Assembly (NCBI GenBank): GCA_019637115.1
Contig: JAHBWH010000038.1
Location: forward strand, 1-53,210
Origin: Myxococcales bacterium
Lineage (GTDB): Bacteria; Myxococcota_A; Polyangia; Polyangiales; Houyiibacteriaceae
Reading direction: 5' to 3'
DNA: 53,210 nucleotides
This document shows positions 25,711-34,637 of this stretch, one piece after another. Each line of letters opens with the position of its first letter. The first letter of the stretch is position 1. The translations under genes and the position numbers were made by a program. The notes below the pieces were generated by a model. That model saw nothing but the letters and a program-made list of their open reading frames with translations, had not been told where the DNA came from and did no database searches.

Positions 25711-26976
25711 TCAGCGCCGGGCGGCCACGGCGAGCGCGTGGGCCTCGAGGCCTTCGAGGCGCGCCAGCGACTCGAGGAGGTCCGCCTGCGCTCGGATCGC
25801 CTCGCGCGAGTACCGGATGAGGCTCGTGCGGATCACGAAGTCGTACACGCCGAGGGGGCTCGCGAAGCGGACGGCGCCTCCCGTGGGCAGCACGTGGCTC
25901 GGCCCCGCCGCGTAGTCGCCCGCGGCCTCGGGCGTGTGGTAGCCGAGGAAGGCGGCGCCGACGGCGCGGATGCCCTCGAGCATCGCGTCGGGGTCGGCGA
26001 CGCTCAGGTTGAGGTGCTCGGCCGCGAGTTCGTCGGCCACGCGCGCGGCCTCTTCGAGCGAGCCGACGACGAAGCAGTGGCCGTTGTCGCGCACGCTCTT
26101 CGTCGCGATGTCGCGCTTGGGGAGGGTCTCGAGCTGGCGGGCCAGCTCGGCGTCCACGGCGTCCGCCAGCGCGCGCGAGAGCGTGACGAGCAGCGGGTAG
26201 GCGTCCTCGTCGTGCTCGGCCTGCGAGAGCAGATCGGCCGCGACCACCTTCGGGTCCGCGTCGTCGTCTGCCACGACGAGGATCTCGCTCGGCCCGGCGA
26301 TCGAGTCGATGTCCACGAGCCCGAAGACGAGCCGCTTGGCGCAGGCCACGTAGAGGTTGCCGGGGCCGACGATCTTGTCGACTCGGCCGACGGTCTCGGT
26401 GCCGTACGCGAGCGCGCCGATCGCCTGCGCGCCACCGGCGTCGACGACCTCGGTCACGCCCGCGAGCTCCGCCGCCGCGAGGATCTCGGGGGTGGGTCGA
26501 GGGGTCGTCAGCACGATGCGCGGCACGCCCGCGACCGCCGCGGGGATCGCGGCCATGAGCACCGTGCTCGGGTAGCGCGCCTTCCCGCCGGGCGCGTAGA
26601 CGCCTGCCGCGCGCACAGGGAGGACGCGCTGGCCGAGCTCGATGCCGTCCTCTTCATAGCGGAAGCCGTCGTCGCGTTGGTGCTCGTGGTAGCGGCGGAT
26701 GCGCTCGGCGGCGGCCGCGAGCGCGTCACGCACAGCGGGGTCCACCGTGGCGGCCTCGGCGCGCCAGGTCGCCTCGGGGACGACCACGTGCGGCTGCCGA
26801 CGGCCCTCGAAGCGCTCGGTCAACGCGACGATCGCCGCGTCGCCCCTCTCGCGCACCTCGCGGAGGATCTCGCGCACGGCGCCCTCGACGCGCTCGAGAT
26901 CGGCGTCGCCTCGTCGCGAGAGGCGCGTGAGCGCCTCCGCGTAGCTCGCCGAGCCCTCTTCGTGAATCGTCAGCAT
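25711..26976 (-). CDS. hisD: Histidinol dehydrogenase
   Basis: HisD oxidises L-histidinol to L-histidine in two NAD-linked steps, the last reactions of histidine biosynthesis, using Zn. The 421-residue product is full length. It contains the HisD signature region GPGNLYVACAKRLVFG followed by DSIAGPSEILVVAD, the QAEHDEDAYPLLV motif with metal and catalytic His/Asp/Glu residues, and AAGPSHVLPTGG near the C terminus. I chose ATG at 26976 (MLTIHEEGSASY) because the longer in-frame start adds a basic unconserved leader. No other his gene adjoins it, so histidine genes are scattered here. It diverges from the gene at 27091 with 114 bp between them. Confidence 0.96.
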   Translation of the reverse strand: MLTIHEEGSASYAEALTRLSRRGDADLERVEGAVREILREVRERGDAAIVALTERFEGRRQPHVVVPEATWRAEAATVDPAVRDALAAAAERIRRYHEHQRDDGFRYEEDGIELGQRVLPVRAAGVYAPGGKARYPSTVLMAAIPAAVAGVPRIVLTTPRPTPEILAAAELAGVTEVVDAGGAQAIGALAYGTETVGRVDKIVGPGNLYVACAKRLVFGLVDIDSIAGPSEILVVADDDADPKVVAADLLSQAEHDEDAYPLLVTLSRALADAVDAELARQLETLPKRDIATKSVRDNGHCFVVGSLEEAARVADELAAEHLNLSVADPDAMLEGIRAVGAAFLGYHTPEAAGDYAAGPSHVLPTGGAVRFASPLGVYDFVIRTSLIRYSREAIRAQADLLESLARLEGLEAHALAVAARR

Positions 26977-27090
26977 GGCGGGGTTGTAGCGCCGAGGGCG
27001 GACCCGAACCAGCGACCGCACGGCGTAGGTCGGCAGGCGGGCTCGTCGCCACCGAGCCAAGGATCGGCGCCGTTCGGGAGTCTTCGCGCT

Positions 27091-28119
27091 ATGTCACGTC
27101 CGCTCTCGTTGCTCCTCGTCCTCGGCGCGTGCGGGTCGCCGCCGAGCCCCGCGGAGGCACCGCCTCCCCGCTCGGCGGCGCCCGCCCCCCCGACCCCCCC
27201 GAGCTACGAGGTCCACGAGTGGGGCCTCGTGCGCCGCGTGTTTCCCGATCGTGTGGTCGTGTCGGGGCCGAGGAACCTGCAAGCCGTACCGATGCCGGTC
27301 GCCAAGCCGGTGCTCTACTTCCATCGCGACGGTGACGGCCCGCTCTCGATCGACGTCCACGTCTCGATGCCGTCAGGGCACGTCGCGGAGCACTGGCCGC
27401 TCACGACGAGGGAGCGCGCGCCGCGCTCGATCCGTTGGGAGGGCGTCGCGCTCGTCGAAGGATCCTGCCGAGGCGCGCGGTACCCGAGCGCCTCCGACGC
27501 GCCGTGCTACGCGCTCGACTTCTGCGAGGCGGCCGAGCTCGCGAACGTGGAGACAGACGACGGCGACTGCGTGAACGTGGGTGGCGAGCCCTTCGACCAC
27601 CTCTTCTATCGCGGCGAGGTCACGAGCCCTCCGTCCTTCCCGCTCGAGCTCGCGCTCGAAGGCGAGGTGCTCCGGGTCACGCATCGCGGGCGGGAGCCGA
27701 TCCCTGGTCGGCTCGTGAGGGTCCGACGAAGCGGGGCCGTCGTGAGCGTGGTCGACCCACCGCGGCCCGGCGGGTCGGTCGTGTTGCCCACGCCCGCGAC
27801 GCCGAACGGTGAGGGCGCCCACGCGCTGCGCGGCTCGCTCGAAGCCGCGGGTCTCACGGCCGCGGAGGCGGAGGCGTTCGCGCGCGCGTGGGACGAGGAG
27901 CTCTTCGGCACCCTCACGGCCAGCGTCGCGACGATCCCGCCCGCGACGGTCGCCGCGATGCCGATGGGCCCGTCCCCCGACGACGCGCTCCTCTATGTCT
28001 TGCCTCCGTCCCACGCGGACGCGCTGGCGACGCTGCGCTTCGACCCGCCTCCGCGCGCCGTGCGTCGTGCCATCGTCGCGTGGATCGACGTGGCCCTCGG
28101 TCGACCGGTGCGCCGGTGA
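27091..28119 (+). CDS. Secreted lipoprotein with HEWG motif, unknown function
   Basis: The 342-residue product begins with a short lipoprotein signal (lipobox VLGAC at about residue 14) and a Pro/Ala linker. The mature part opens SYEVHEWGLVRRVFP, a motif I recall from uncharacterised secreted proteins of myxobacteria and planctomycetes. Paired cysteines occur at about 130-155. No catalytic motif is recognisable. The ATG at 27091 is the only start that begins at the signal peptide, though an open frame runs far upstream through hisD antisense and is a shadow. It is transcribed divergently from hisD. Confidence 0.75.
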   Translation: MSRPLSLLLVLGACGSPPSPAEAPPPRSAAPAPPTPPSYEVHEWGLVRRVFPDRVVVSGPRNLQAVPMPVAKPVLYFHRDGDGPLSIDVHVSMPSGHVAEHWPLTTRERAPRSIRWEGVALVEGSCRGARYPSASDAPCYALDFCEAAELANVETDDGDCVNVGGEPFDHLFYRGEVTSPPSFPLELALEGEVLRVTHRGREPIPGRLVRVRRSGAVVSVVDPPRPGGSVVLPTPATPNGEGAHALRGSLEAAGLTAAEAEAFARAWDEELFGTLTASVATIPPATVAAMPMGPSPDDALLYVLPPSHADALATLRFDPPPRAVRRAIVAWIDVALGRPVRR

Positions 28120-28168
28120 CGAGCGATCCCAACGACTGGCCGCCGGGCGCTGCGCGCACCACGATTGG

Positions 28169-28648
28169 GTGGTGGACGGCACGTGGAAGAGCCAACCCCT
28201 CGCCGGGTTCTGCGCGACCGAGTCCGAGATGCGCGCGCGCTTCGGCGCGGCGACCCTCGAACGCGAGGACTCGAACGGGCTCGGTGACATGGACGTCTGG
28301 ATCCTTCGCTTCTCGTGTGGACTCGAGGCGATCCTGCTCTTCATGCGCGACTTCGAGCCGGCGCGAGGTCTCGAGCCTCGACCCGAAGGCCGACGCGGGG
28401 TGGAGGTCTATGCGTCGGAGGTCGATCGCGCCCATCTCCAGCACCACCTCGGCGGGGACGCTTGGTCGCCGTTCCTCCCCGACCGGCTACTCGACGGCCC
28501 GCAGTCATGGTGGGTGCGCCGAGGCGACGACAACGGGAACGTCTTCGACGTCGCGTCGTTCTCCCACCGCTGTGGCGCCGACGCCCTCGCGGAGCAGCTG
28601 ACCGCGCGTGGGCACAAACAAGTGTATTGGGTCGAGTACGTGCCGTGA
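28169..28648 (+). CDS. Hypothetical protein, start uncertain
   Basis: From the GTG at 28169 the product is 159 residues, with good codon bias and a normal composition to the stop (ending KQVYWVEYVP). Readable segments include WKSQPLAGFCATESEMRARFG and LGDMDVWILRFSCGLEAILL. No signal peptide, membrane helix or family motif is clear. There is no ribosome site before this GTG, and similar composition continues about 15 codons upstream, so it may be a gene whose 5' end was lost or whose true start overlaps the preceding gene. Confidence 0.55.
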   Translation: MVDGTWKSQPLAGFCATESEMRARFGAATLEREDSNGLGDMDVWILRFSCGLEAILLFMRDFEPARGLEPRPEGRRGVEVYASEVDRAHLQHHLGGDAWSPFLPDRLLDGPQSWWVRRGDDNGNVFDVASFSHRCGADALAEQLTARGHKQVYWVEYVP

Positions 28649-28725
28649 GGCGGGCGAGCCCCGCGACGGCCTCGGCGCTCGAGCGAGGTCTCGGCGAGCG
28701 CTTCTCGAGGGCGTCGGCGAGGGGC

Positions 28726-29998
28726 TCATCCGCCCGCGACGGCCTCCGCGCGTCGGGGATCGAGGCGGGCTTCGGCGAGCGCTTCGAGGGCATCGGCGAG
28801 CTCGCGGTCGGCGCATGCGCGCGCGATGTCCCGCGCGACGTTGGCCGCGAGCTCGGGGGAGTCGGCGGCGAGGGCCATGGCGGCGCCGAGGCGCTGGTCG
28901 GCCGGCGCGTGTGGGTCCTCGAGGGTCTCGAGCACGCGGACCTTCGGGACGCCGACCTTCCGGTAGTCGCCCTTGATCAGCTCCTCGACGTCTCGCTTCC
29001 ACGCCTCGTAGTCACGGCCTCCGCGCGCGAAGGCTTGCGTCGCGGCCACCGCCTCGCCCCGCGCGGCGAGGACGTGCGCGCGCACGGCCTCGAGGAGATC
29101 CGGCTCGAGCGGGCCGAGGGGGACGCGCACGACGCCGTCTCGGGTCGCAAGCACCAGGTCCCTGTGGCCGAGCGTGCCGACGCTCTGGAGCGTCGCGTCC
29201 TCGATGTCGCGGTGCGGAACGAAGCGTCGTCGTTTGCCCTCGTTCCATGCGACGCCGTCCGCGCCGATCGAGAGGGGTCCAGGCTGCAGACGCCCGAGGA
29301 TCGCCGCTCCCACGCGGAGGAGGAGCGCGACGGCGAAGACGACGACGCTCGCGGGGGGGATCACGATGGCTGCGAACGCCACCGGCACCATCGCGAAGGG
29401 AGCGAGGGCGAAGAGGATGAAGGTGGTCAACACGACGGTTCCGCTCTGGCGACGCGGGACGCGGAGGGTGCGCGCCCGCCCCCCGAGCCCGAGGGCGCCG
29501 AGCAGCTCGAGGCCCTCGGAGACATCTGCGACCTCGACGCGCCACACGTCGCCGCCATGGAGCTCGAGCACGACCTCCGCGGGGGGCCTGACGCGTGGTG
29601 CCATCGGCGCCGACGAGGGCGCGCTCGGGGACCACGTGCCCGTCGACGAGACCGCCCGCCGTCGTGGCGATCGGCACGCGATGCTCGCGACCGTCGGCGA
29701 CGAGGACGAGCTCCGCTCCTCCTTCGCGCGCTTCGAGCGCGCCTGGCGCTCGCAGCTCGCCAGGGCGCGTGCGTCGGGCGAAGAGCCGCGTGAGCGTCGC
29801 GCCGACGAGGGCCACGACGCCGAGCGCGCCGAGCGGCGTCCCGAAGAAGACACGGAGGTCTCGCGCGGGCACTGGGACCGCGGTGGCCAGGAAGCCGAGC
29901 GCCGTCCCCACGCCGAACGCTGCGTAGCCGACGCGGCCGAGCCAGCGCCGGAGGCGACCACGGACGCGCGTGAGAGCGCGGGTGACGAAAGTGGCCAT
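28726..29998 (-). pseudogene. Frameshifted multi-pass membrane protein
   Basis: Two overlapping minus-strand frames make one protein of about 424 residues. The N-terminal part (ATG 29998) has two membrane segments (GYAAFGVGTALGFLATAVPV and GALGVVALVGATLTRLF). The C-terminal part continues in another frame with VVLELHGGDVWRVEVADVSEG, two more membrane segments (VLTTFILFALAPFAMVPVAF and VVVFAVALLLRVGAAIL) and a PH-like or EF-type cytosolic tail. The shift lies at a run of six C on the minus strand (plus 29581-29586): removing one C joins the frames as RQAPAEVVLEL. It could be a real mutation, a slippage site or a sequencing error. Function unknown. Confidence 0.75.
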
Positions 29999-30098
29999 CG
30001 CGCGACGAGGGTACTCCGGGCCACGCTCGTGTGGCGCTTACCAACCCTCACACTCTCGCAGTGGAAGCTTACGGGTCGGCGGGGCATGCCACGTGCCC

Positions 30099-30707
30099 AT
30101 GAAGACGTCGTCGCTCGCGCTCGCGCCTCGCTCTCCCAGGTCGACCTCCATCCCTCGATCGTGCGCGGCCTCCTGTCTCGCAGTGCTACTCATGGGCTGC
30201 GGCCCCGGTGCCGAGGAGGTCGTCTTGCGCTCGGGGATCTATCAGCTCGAGCACGAGTCGATCTCCGACGACTGTGATCCTCCGACGCATCCGTCCGAGG
30301 GTCGCGTGCTCGCTTTCGGTGGCATTGCCGAGACCGGAGAGGCCTGGATCCGGTTCCCGTACTTCCCCCACGCTTCGGCCGTCTCGCCCGGCGACATCGA
30401 AGCGTTCCCTGGAGCGACCCTCGAGCGGTCCAACGACGCGACCCGGACCCTCGCGTCGGGTCTCGCCTGTCCGCGCGTCGCGTTCGACACGATCACTGTG
30501 GCGGCGCTCGACGCCGAGTATCTCGAGCTCGAGTACGAGAGGCGGTGGGAGGTGGACGTGAGCGAGGAATGCGTGGACTCCTATTTCCCCCGAGCGTCGT
30601 GCACGAGCGCCTTCCGGCACATCTTCACGCTCGAAGAGGGTTGCCCGTCACATTGCGTTCGATCCCTGGACGCGGACCTGAGGGCGCTCACGTGCCAATG
30701 TGATTGA
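30099..30707 (+). CDS. Small cysteine-containing lipoprotein, unknown function
   Basis: The 202-residue product starts at the ATG 30099 and has an unusually long basic leader before a lipobox (AVLLMGC at about residue 32). The GTG/ATG choice is uncertain; TTG or CTG starts nearer the hydrophobic core are possible. The mature protein has about eight cysteines, mostly in the last 60 residues (CVDSYFPRASC, CPSHC, LTCQC). No known family. It is followed by a palindromic repeat element. Confidence 0.65.
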   Translation: MKTSSLALAPRSPRSTSIPRSCAASCLAVLLMGCGPGAEEVVLRSGIYQLEHESISDDCDPPTHPSEGRVLAFGGIAETGEAWIRFPYFPHASAVSPGDIEAFPGATLERSNDATRTLASGLACPRVAFDTITVAALDAEYLELEYERRWEVDVSEECVDSYFPRASCTSAFRHIFTLEEGCPSHCVRSLDADLRALTCQCD

Positions 30708-31201
30708 GCTACGGCGCCCGCCTGGTTCTTCCGGCTTCTCCGCTCGTGGGATCGCGCCGGCGCAGCATATGCGCCCCATCGAGCCAGCCCGTTGAAGAAC
30801 TAGTTCTTCAACGGAGCCGCGTGTTTTGGGGGAGGCTCCGGTGGGCTTTGCCCACTGGAGGGGGTCTTTTCGAAAGACCCCAGAAAGAAGAGGCAGTCCG
30901 TTGAGGGACTCGAAGAGTTCTTCAACGGCTGCTAACCGTGTTCGCCGCGTGCCGGACCGTTCGCGACGTGGCATCCTTCCCGCTCCATGATGTTCCGTCA
31001 CGAGATCCTGCTGCTGGCCACGTCGGCCGAGGTCGCGCTCGCGCGCTTCCTCGGGCCGGGCGTCGGCTGCGGGTCGTCTCGATAGAGCACCCGAAACCTA
31101 CGCCCGGCTCTCGACCGGGCGACATGGTGCCGTCCGGTCTCGCTCGGGTCCCGCTGCTCCCTCCGCACGTTCGGGAGCCGTACAAACGACCGAGGTCCGA
31201 C
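30708..31201. other. Spacer with palindromic repeat element; no gene seen
   Basis: The interval holds the structured element at 30789-30928 and about 270 bases of ordinary sequence before rnk. A 32-codon frame at 30988-31083 (begins MMFRHEILLLATSAEV) has no ribosome site and is not called. Confidence 0.5.
30789..30928. repeat. Palindromic MITE/REPIN-like element
   Basis: The element is bounded by two related palindromes. The left end (30789-30814) is a perfect 26-bp palindrome built on CCGTTGAAGAACT. The right end (30898-30928) is the same arm, CCGTTGAGGGACTC...GAGTTCTTCAACGG, with two mismatches and a 3-base loop. Between them lie two adjacent hairpins: 30836-30860 (11-bp stem, one G-T pair, loop TTT) and 30861-30881 (GGGGTCTTT/AAAGACCCC, 9-bp stem, loop TCG). 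Base composition is clearly lower in GC than the surroundings. No transposase is present. It fits a small non-autonomous mobile or REP-type repeat. Confidence 0.8.
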
Positions 31202-31582
31202 ATGACGTCCCCGCCCCCCATCATCATCGCCTCCGAAGACCGCGCCGCCTTGCTCCAGCTCCTCGGCGACGCCGACGGCGTCGTCGCCGACCTCCTCGAC
31301 ACCGAGCTCGAGCGCGCGGAGGTCTTGCCCCTGAGCCAGGTCCCCGCGGACGTCATCGTGATGGACAGCGAGGTGGAGTACGAGGAGGTGCTCACGGGGC
31401 GCCGTCGCAAGCTCCAACTCGTCTACCCGCGCCAAGCGGACTCGAGCGCGGGCCGCGTCTCGATCCTCGCCCCTCTCGGGTGCGCGCTGCTCGGGTTGCG
31501 CGTCGACCAGGAGATCGACTGGCAGATGCCAGGCGGCAAGCGGCGCCTGCGAGTGCTGACGGTCTCGCGCGGACGCAGCTGA
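31202..31582 (+). CDS. rnk: Rnk-like GreA/GreB C-terminal domain protein
   Basis: The 126-residue protein matches the nucleoside diphosphate kinase regulator family: a short N-terminal helical part (IIIASEDRAALLQLLGD) and a C-terminal GreA/GreB-like FKBP-fold domain (VIVMDSEVEYEEVLTGRRRK; RVSILAPLGCALLGLRVDQEI; DWQMPGGKRRLRVL). The coiled-coil tip residues of GreA are absent, as in Rnk, so it binds RNA polymerase without transcript-cleavage activity in known cases. ATG 31202 starts the family N terminus; the frame is open upstream but unconserved in character. It appears to be monocistronic. Confidence 0.88.
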   Translation: MTSPPPIIIASEDRAALLQLLGDADGVVADLLDTELERAEVLPLSQVPADVIVMDSEVEYEEVLTGRRRKLQLVYPRQADSSAGRVSILAPLGCALLGLRVDQEIDWQMPGGKRRLRVLTVSRGRS

Positions 31583-31788
31583 GCGCTGGCCCGCGGGCGC
31601 CTGCGCATCAGCGGCACGCATGCTCGCGTTGCCAGGAAAGCGGGGCGGGGCTCGGGCGCGTGCACGCTGCGCGCAGCGCGTCACCCACGGTCGACACGCC
31701 CTCCAGGGCACGCGCCGACGCCAGGCGGCGCACGATCGCGACCCATCGACGAGCGCGTCGGTGGCGGCTGGCGAAGTCGGCTGATCGC

Positions 31789-33330
31789 TCAGATGAGGAT
31801 GGGGCCGCCGTCGGGCGGGACGACGATGTAGACCTCACGCTGGTCGAGGTCGGCGACCCCATTCCCCACGACGAAGATGCGCGCGCGGAAGACCTGGGCG
31901 CGCTCGGCGGGCGCGCGGACGTCGTTCCAGAAGTCGACCGTGAACTCGACGAGCGTGCCGGGGATCACGCCGTAGAAGGTCGTGTCGTCCATGCTCGCGA
32001 AGCCCGCGCCGGGGATGCCGTCGCGATATCCCTGTACGGGGCGGATCGCCTTGATGAAGGTGGTCGCGTCGAAGTCGTCCGGGTTCCCGGGGACGTTCGC
32101 GGTGCGCGTCGAGACGTCCTGCGGGGTCGCGCCGATGATCGTCTCGATGCCGTTGACGATCTCGGTCGAGACGGTGCCGTCGGAGGCGGTGTAGACGAGC
32201 GGGTTGCCGGCGCCGTCGACCGACCCGGTCCTCGTGGCCATCGCGCGGTACGACGGGCCGCCGCCTTGCGCGCCGGTCATCACGCCGATGAAGCGTCCGC
32301 CGATGCTCGAGAGGGCCGCGGCGGCTTGGTCGAAGGTCGCGGGCGGTGGGTTGATGCCCGAGTAGGCGAACCCGCCGGCCTCGTTGTTGTGCCAGGTCGC
32401 GTCGCTCACGAGCACGACGATCGGGAGCGCGCCCGGCCGGAAGCACGGGTAGCCTCGGCGGGCCGAGGGCTCGTCGGGGATCGCGGGGCAGGAGCGCGGG
32501 GGGATCGAGTAGGTGCTCCCGCTGTGCGTCCACGTGCCGCCGAGCCCAGTCGCGGTCTGGAAGATCGCCTCGACCTGCGACTCCGGAATGTCCGCGCCTC
32601 CGCTCGCGCTGAGCGTGTTCAAGCCGGCCTGCACGGCGGCGAGGTCGGCGGTGATGTCCTGGACGTTCGCGTAAGCCTGATCGGCGCTGCCGCCGTAGCC
32701 GCCGAAGGGGAAGTCGTCGAAGCGGCCCACGCCCATCTGGACGTCGGGGATCCGCTCTTGGACGCGCGCCGCGATCATGCCGAGCGAGCTGCGGACGTTG
32801 TTGATCGGTCCGCTCATCGAGCCCGTCGTGTCGATGAGGAAGTAGAGGTCGGCGATCGTGATCGCCGTGCTGAAGAGCAGCGTCCGCGCGACGCGGTCGC
32901 CGTGGTAAGGCAGCACGACCGCGAAGTCCTCCTCGGGGATCCGGCTCGACGCGTCGTTCGGGTCCGTGCCCGCCGCGACCTCGACGAGGTCGGAGAGGCC
33001 GTCGCCGTCCGTGTCGACGAGGCACGGGTCAGTGAAGTAGACGCAGATCTCCTCGTAGTCCGAGAGGCCGTCGCTGTCGCTGTCGAGGTTCTGCAGGGTC
33101 TCGGAGGCGACCGGGTCGTCGCAGTCCGCCAGCGTCCCGGTGTGGCCCGGGCAGAAGAAGCCCGATGGAGGCGCAGCGTCGGCGCCAGGGATCGGCCCGG
33201 TGGGGCCAGCGTCCGCGCCGCCGCGGTCGCTGGGGTCGCCGCTGCGTCCCGGTCCGGCGGCGCCCGTCGGCGCACAGCCGAGCGCCAGCATCAGCCCCCC
33301 CAACACGACCCCAATCCGACCGCAAGCCAC
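31789..33330 (-). CDS. Von Willebrand factor A-domain lipoprotein with calcium-binding type 3 repeats
   Basis: The start is GTG 33330 with AGGAGG 5 bases upstream. The 513-residue product has a lipobox (LMLALGC, Cys at 19), a Gly/Pro-rich linker, and thrombospondin type 3-like calcium-binding repeats (DSDSDGLSDYEE and DTDGDGLSDLVE, about 83-120). A VWA domain follows whose MIDAS motif DTTGSMS is intact near residue 167, with further metal-loop Thr/Asp downstream. A C-terminal beta-rich region ends IFVVGNG...IVVPPDGGP. This is the plan of surface lipoproteins that bind protein ligands through a metal ion, in adhesion or predation. It is transcribed alone; the region before it has GTTAG dyads. 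Confidence 0.9.
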   Translation of the reverse strand: MACGRIGVVLGGLMLALGCAPTGAAGPGRSGDPSDRGGADAGPTGPIPGADAAPPSGFFCPGHTGTLADCDDPVASETLQNLDSDSDGLSDYEEICVYFTDPCLVDTDGDGLSDLVEVAAGTDPNDASSRIPEEDFAVVLPYHGDRVARTLLFSTAITIADLYFLIDTTGSMSGPINNVRSSLGMIAARVQERIPDVQMGVGRFDDFPFGGYGGSADQAYANVQDITADLAAVQAGLNTLSASGGADIPESQVEAIFQTATGLGGTWTHSGSTYSIPPRSCPAIPDEPSARRGYPCFRPGALPIVVLVSDATWHNNEAGGFAYSGINPPPATFDQAAAALSSIGGRFIGVMTGAQGGGPSYRAMATRTGSVDGAGNPLVYTASDGTVSTEIVNGIETIIGATPQDVSTRTANVPGNPDDFDATTFIKAIRPVQGYRDGIPGAGFASMDDTTFYGVIPGTLVEFTVDFWNDVRAPAERAQVFRARIFVVGNGVADLDQREVYIVVPPDGGPILI

Positions 33331-33375
33331 GCGAGCCTCCTCTCCGGCGGCGCGCCCGCGCGGGGCCGCCCATCG

Positions 33376-33389
33376 GTTAGGACACTAAC
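33376..33389. promoter_or_regulatory. GTTAG inverted repeat upstream of the VWA gene
   Basis: GTTAGGACACTAAC is a 5-bp inverted repeat with a 4-base centre in an AT-rich patch (33376-33445) that also holds GTTAAGAATT on the minus strand and TAACGGACGTCGTTA. It is well placed to be an operator or promoter of the minus-strand gene. Confidence 0.35.
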
Positions 33390-33451
33390 GAAATGAAGTT
33401 CGTCCCGAGAAACGCTGACGAATTCTTAACGGACGTCGTTAGGTGGAGCGC

Positions 33452-33469
33452 CCGAGCCCGCGGGCTCGG
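33452..33469 (-). terminator. Perfect 18-bp GC palindrome after the CPXCG gene
   Basis: CCGAGCCCGCGGGCTCGG is a perfect palindrome 18 bases downstream of the minus-strand stop at 33487. It can fold as a hairpin only with a tiny loop; terminator or protein-binding dyad. Confidence 0.4.
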
Positions 33470-33486
33470 ACGAGCCCGAATGCGCC

Positions 33487-33741
33487 CTATTGCGCGCGAT
33501 CGATCCAGACCTCGAGCGCGCCCTCGGGCGAGCGCGAGACCGTGATCGCCCATGGGTGGCAGCAGACGTCGCAGTCTTGAACGAGCTCACCGTGCGAGCT
33601 CGGATCGACGTAGAGCGGCATCGTCTCGAAGCACCAGGGGCACGTGACGTCGACCTCGTCGCTCGCGTCGTCGCGTCGTCGTCGCCGCGGACTGCGAACC
33701 CGGCGCCCTTCGTCGTCGAGGATGAGCTCGTCGTCGTCCAT
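33487..33741 (-). CDS. CPXCG-motif cysteine-rich small protein
   Basis: The 84-residue product contains two zinc-knuckle-like pairs, TCPWCFE and CDVCCHPW, spaced 30 residues apart and followed by ITVSRSPEGALEVWI. This is the layout of the small CPXCG-motif protein family (about 60-70 residues, cytoplasmic, probable zinc binding, function unknown). I chose ATG 33741 because it gives a length near the family's; an in-frame ATG at 33831 adds a basic leader. It has an acidic/basic N-terminal extension (DDDELILDDEGRR). It diverges from the Crp/Fnr gene. Confidence 0.8.
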   Translation of the reverse strand: MDDDELILDDEGRRVRSPRRRRRDDASDEVDVTCPWCFETMPLYVDPSSHGELVQDCDVCCHPWAITVSRSPEGALEVWIDRAQ

Positions 33742-33845
33742 CCCACCGTCCTTGGGGTCGCGCCGGTCTTCGCGCCAGCTCGGGCCACCGCCGGCGGCGG
33801 GGAGGCGGTGGTGCGGGGCGAGGGTGGCCACTATTCTCTGGCTCG

Positions 33846-34637
33846 ATGACCTCGTGGAAGGAGAGCTCCGCGGCGCGGCTCGCGGCCCGCGGCCTCTTGG
33901 CGCTGGAGCGGCGTCGCGAGCGATCGGCGCCGCTCACGCGCGTGTCCGCGGGGTGCTGGTCGCTCGCGACGGCGGCGCTCTGGGAGCGCGCGCCCGACGA
34001 GGTGCGGCGCGCCCTCTCGGATCACATGGGGGTGCGGCGCCACGACGCGCGGGTCCACGTCGCGCTCGACCATGGCGGCGACGTCGTCTACCTCCTCCTG
34101 GAGGGGGGCGCGAAGCTCTATCGCGCGAGCGCGGGGGGGCGGAAGCTCGTCGAGGCCATCGTCGCGCCGGGCGACGTCTTCGGTCGGCTCGGCGCGTCGG
34201 GCCACGAGGAAGAGGCCGCCGCGCTCGAGACGCTCGAAGCGACGCGGCTCGGGCTCATCTCGCGCGACGCGTTCCAAGAGGCGCTCCGGCGTCACCCGGA
34301 CTTCGCCTTCGAGGTCGTGCAATACCTCGACGACCGAACCCGACGGCTGGCGAGAGCGCTGCATGCGCTCGCGTTCAAAGACGTCGAGACGCGGCTCGCT
34401 GAGACGCTCGTCGCGCTCGCTCGTGCGGAGGGAGAGGCCTGCTCGCATGGCTTCGCGGTCGACCTGCGCCTGAGCCAGACCGATCTCGCCGAGCTGGTCG
34501 GGGCTTCGCGACAGGTCGTCAACCAGACCCTCGGGCGCTTCGAGCGGCGGATGCTCGTGCAGCGGATCGGTCGGGTGATCTGCATCCTCGAGCTCGACCG
34601 GCTCGACCGCTTCGCGCACGAGCCATCGCACGAGTAG
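33846..34637 (+). CDS. Crp/Fnr-family transcription regulator
   Basis: The 263-residue regulator has a cyclic-nucleotide-binding-fold domain (about 50-150; VVYLLLEGGAKLYRAS and IVAPGDVFGRLG) and a C-terminal winged helix (about 180-250) with the HTH LSQTDLAELVGASRQVVNQ. The canonical cAMP contact motif (RSAT/E) and the Fnr cysteines are not seen, so the ligand is unknown. It ends LDRLDRFAHEPSHE. Its last codons are duplicated twice in the downstream spacer. It diverges from the CPXCG gene with 104 bp between starts, so the two may share a control region. Confidence 0.9.
   Translation: MTSWKESSAARLAARGLLALERRRERSAPLTRVSAGCWSLATAALWERAPDEVRRALSDHMGVRRHDARVHVALDHGGDVVYLLLEGGAKLYRASAGGRKLVEAIVAPGDVFGRLGASGHEEEAAALETLEATRLGLISRDAFQEALRRHPDFAFEVVQYLDDRTRRLARALHALAFKDVETRLAETLVALARAEGEACSHGFAVDLRLSQTDLAELVGASRQVVNQTLGRFERRMLVQRIGRVICILELDRLDRFAHEPSHE

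Noticed and set aside
30988-31083. 32-codon frame (begins MMFRHEILLLATSAEV)
   Set aside because: The first half looks reasonable, but there is no ribosome site and the second half is low complexity; possible remnant only.
31608-31780. Minus-strand stretch reading WVAIVRRLASARALEGVSTV
   Set aside because: Looks somewhat like coding sequence, but it has no start or ribosome site and runs into the end of the VWA gene in another frame; could be a gene remnant, not supported enough to list.
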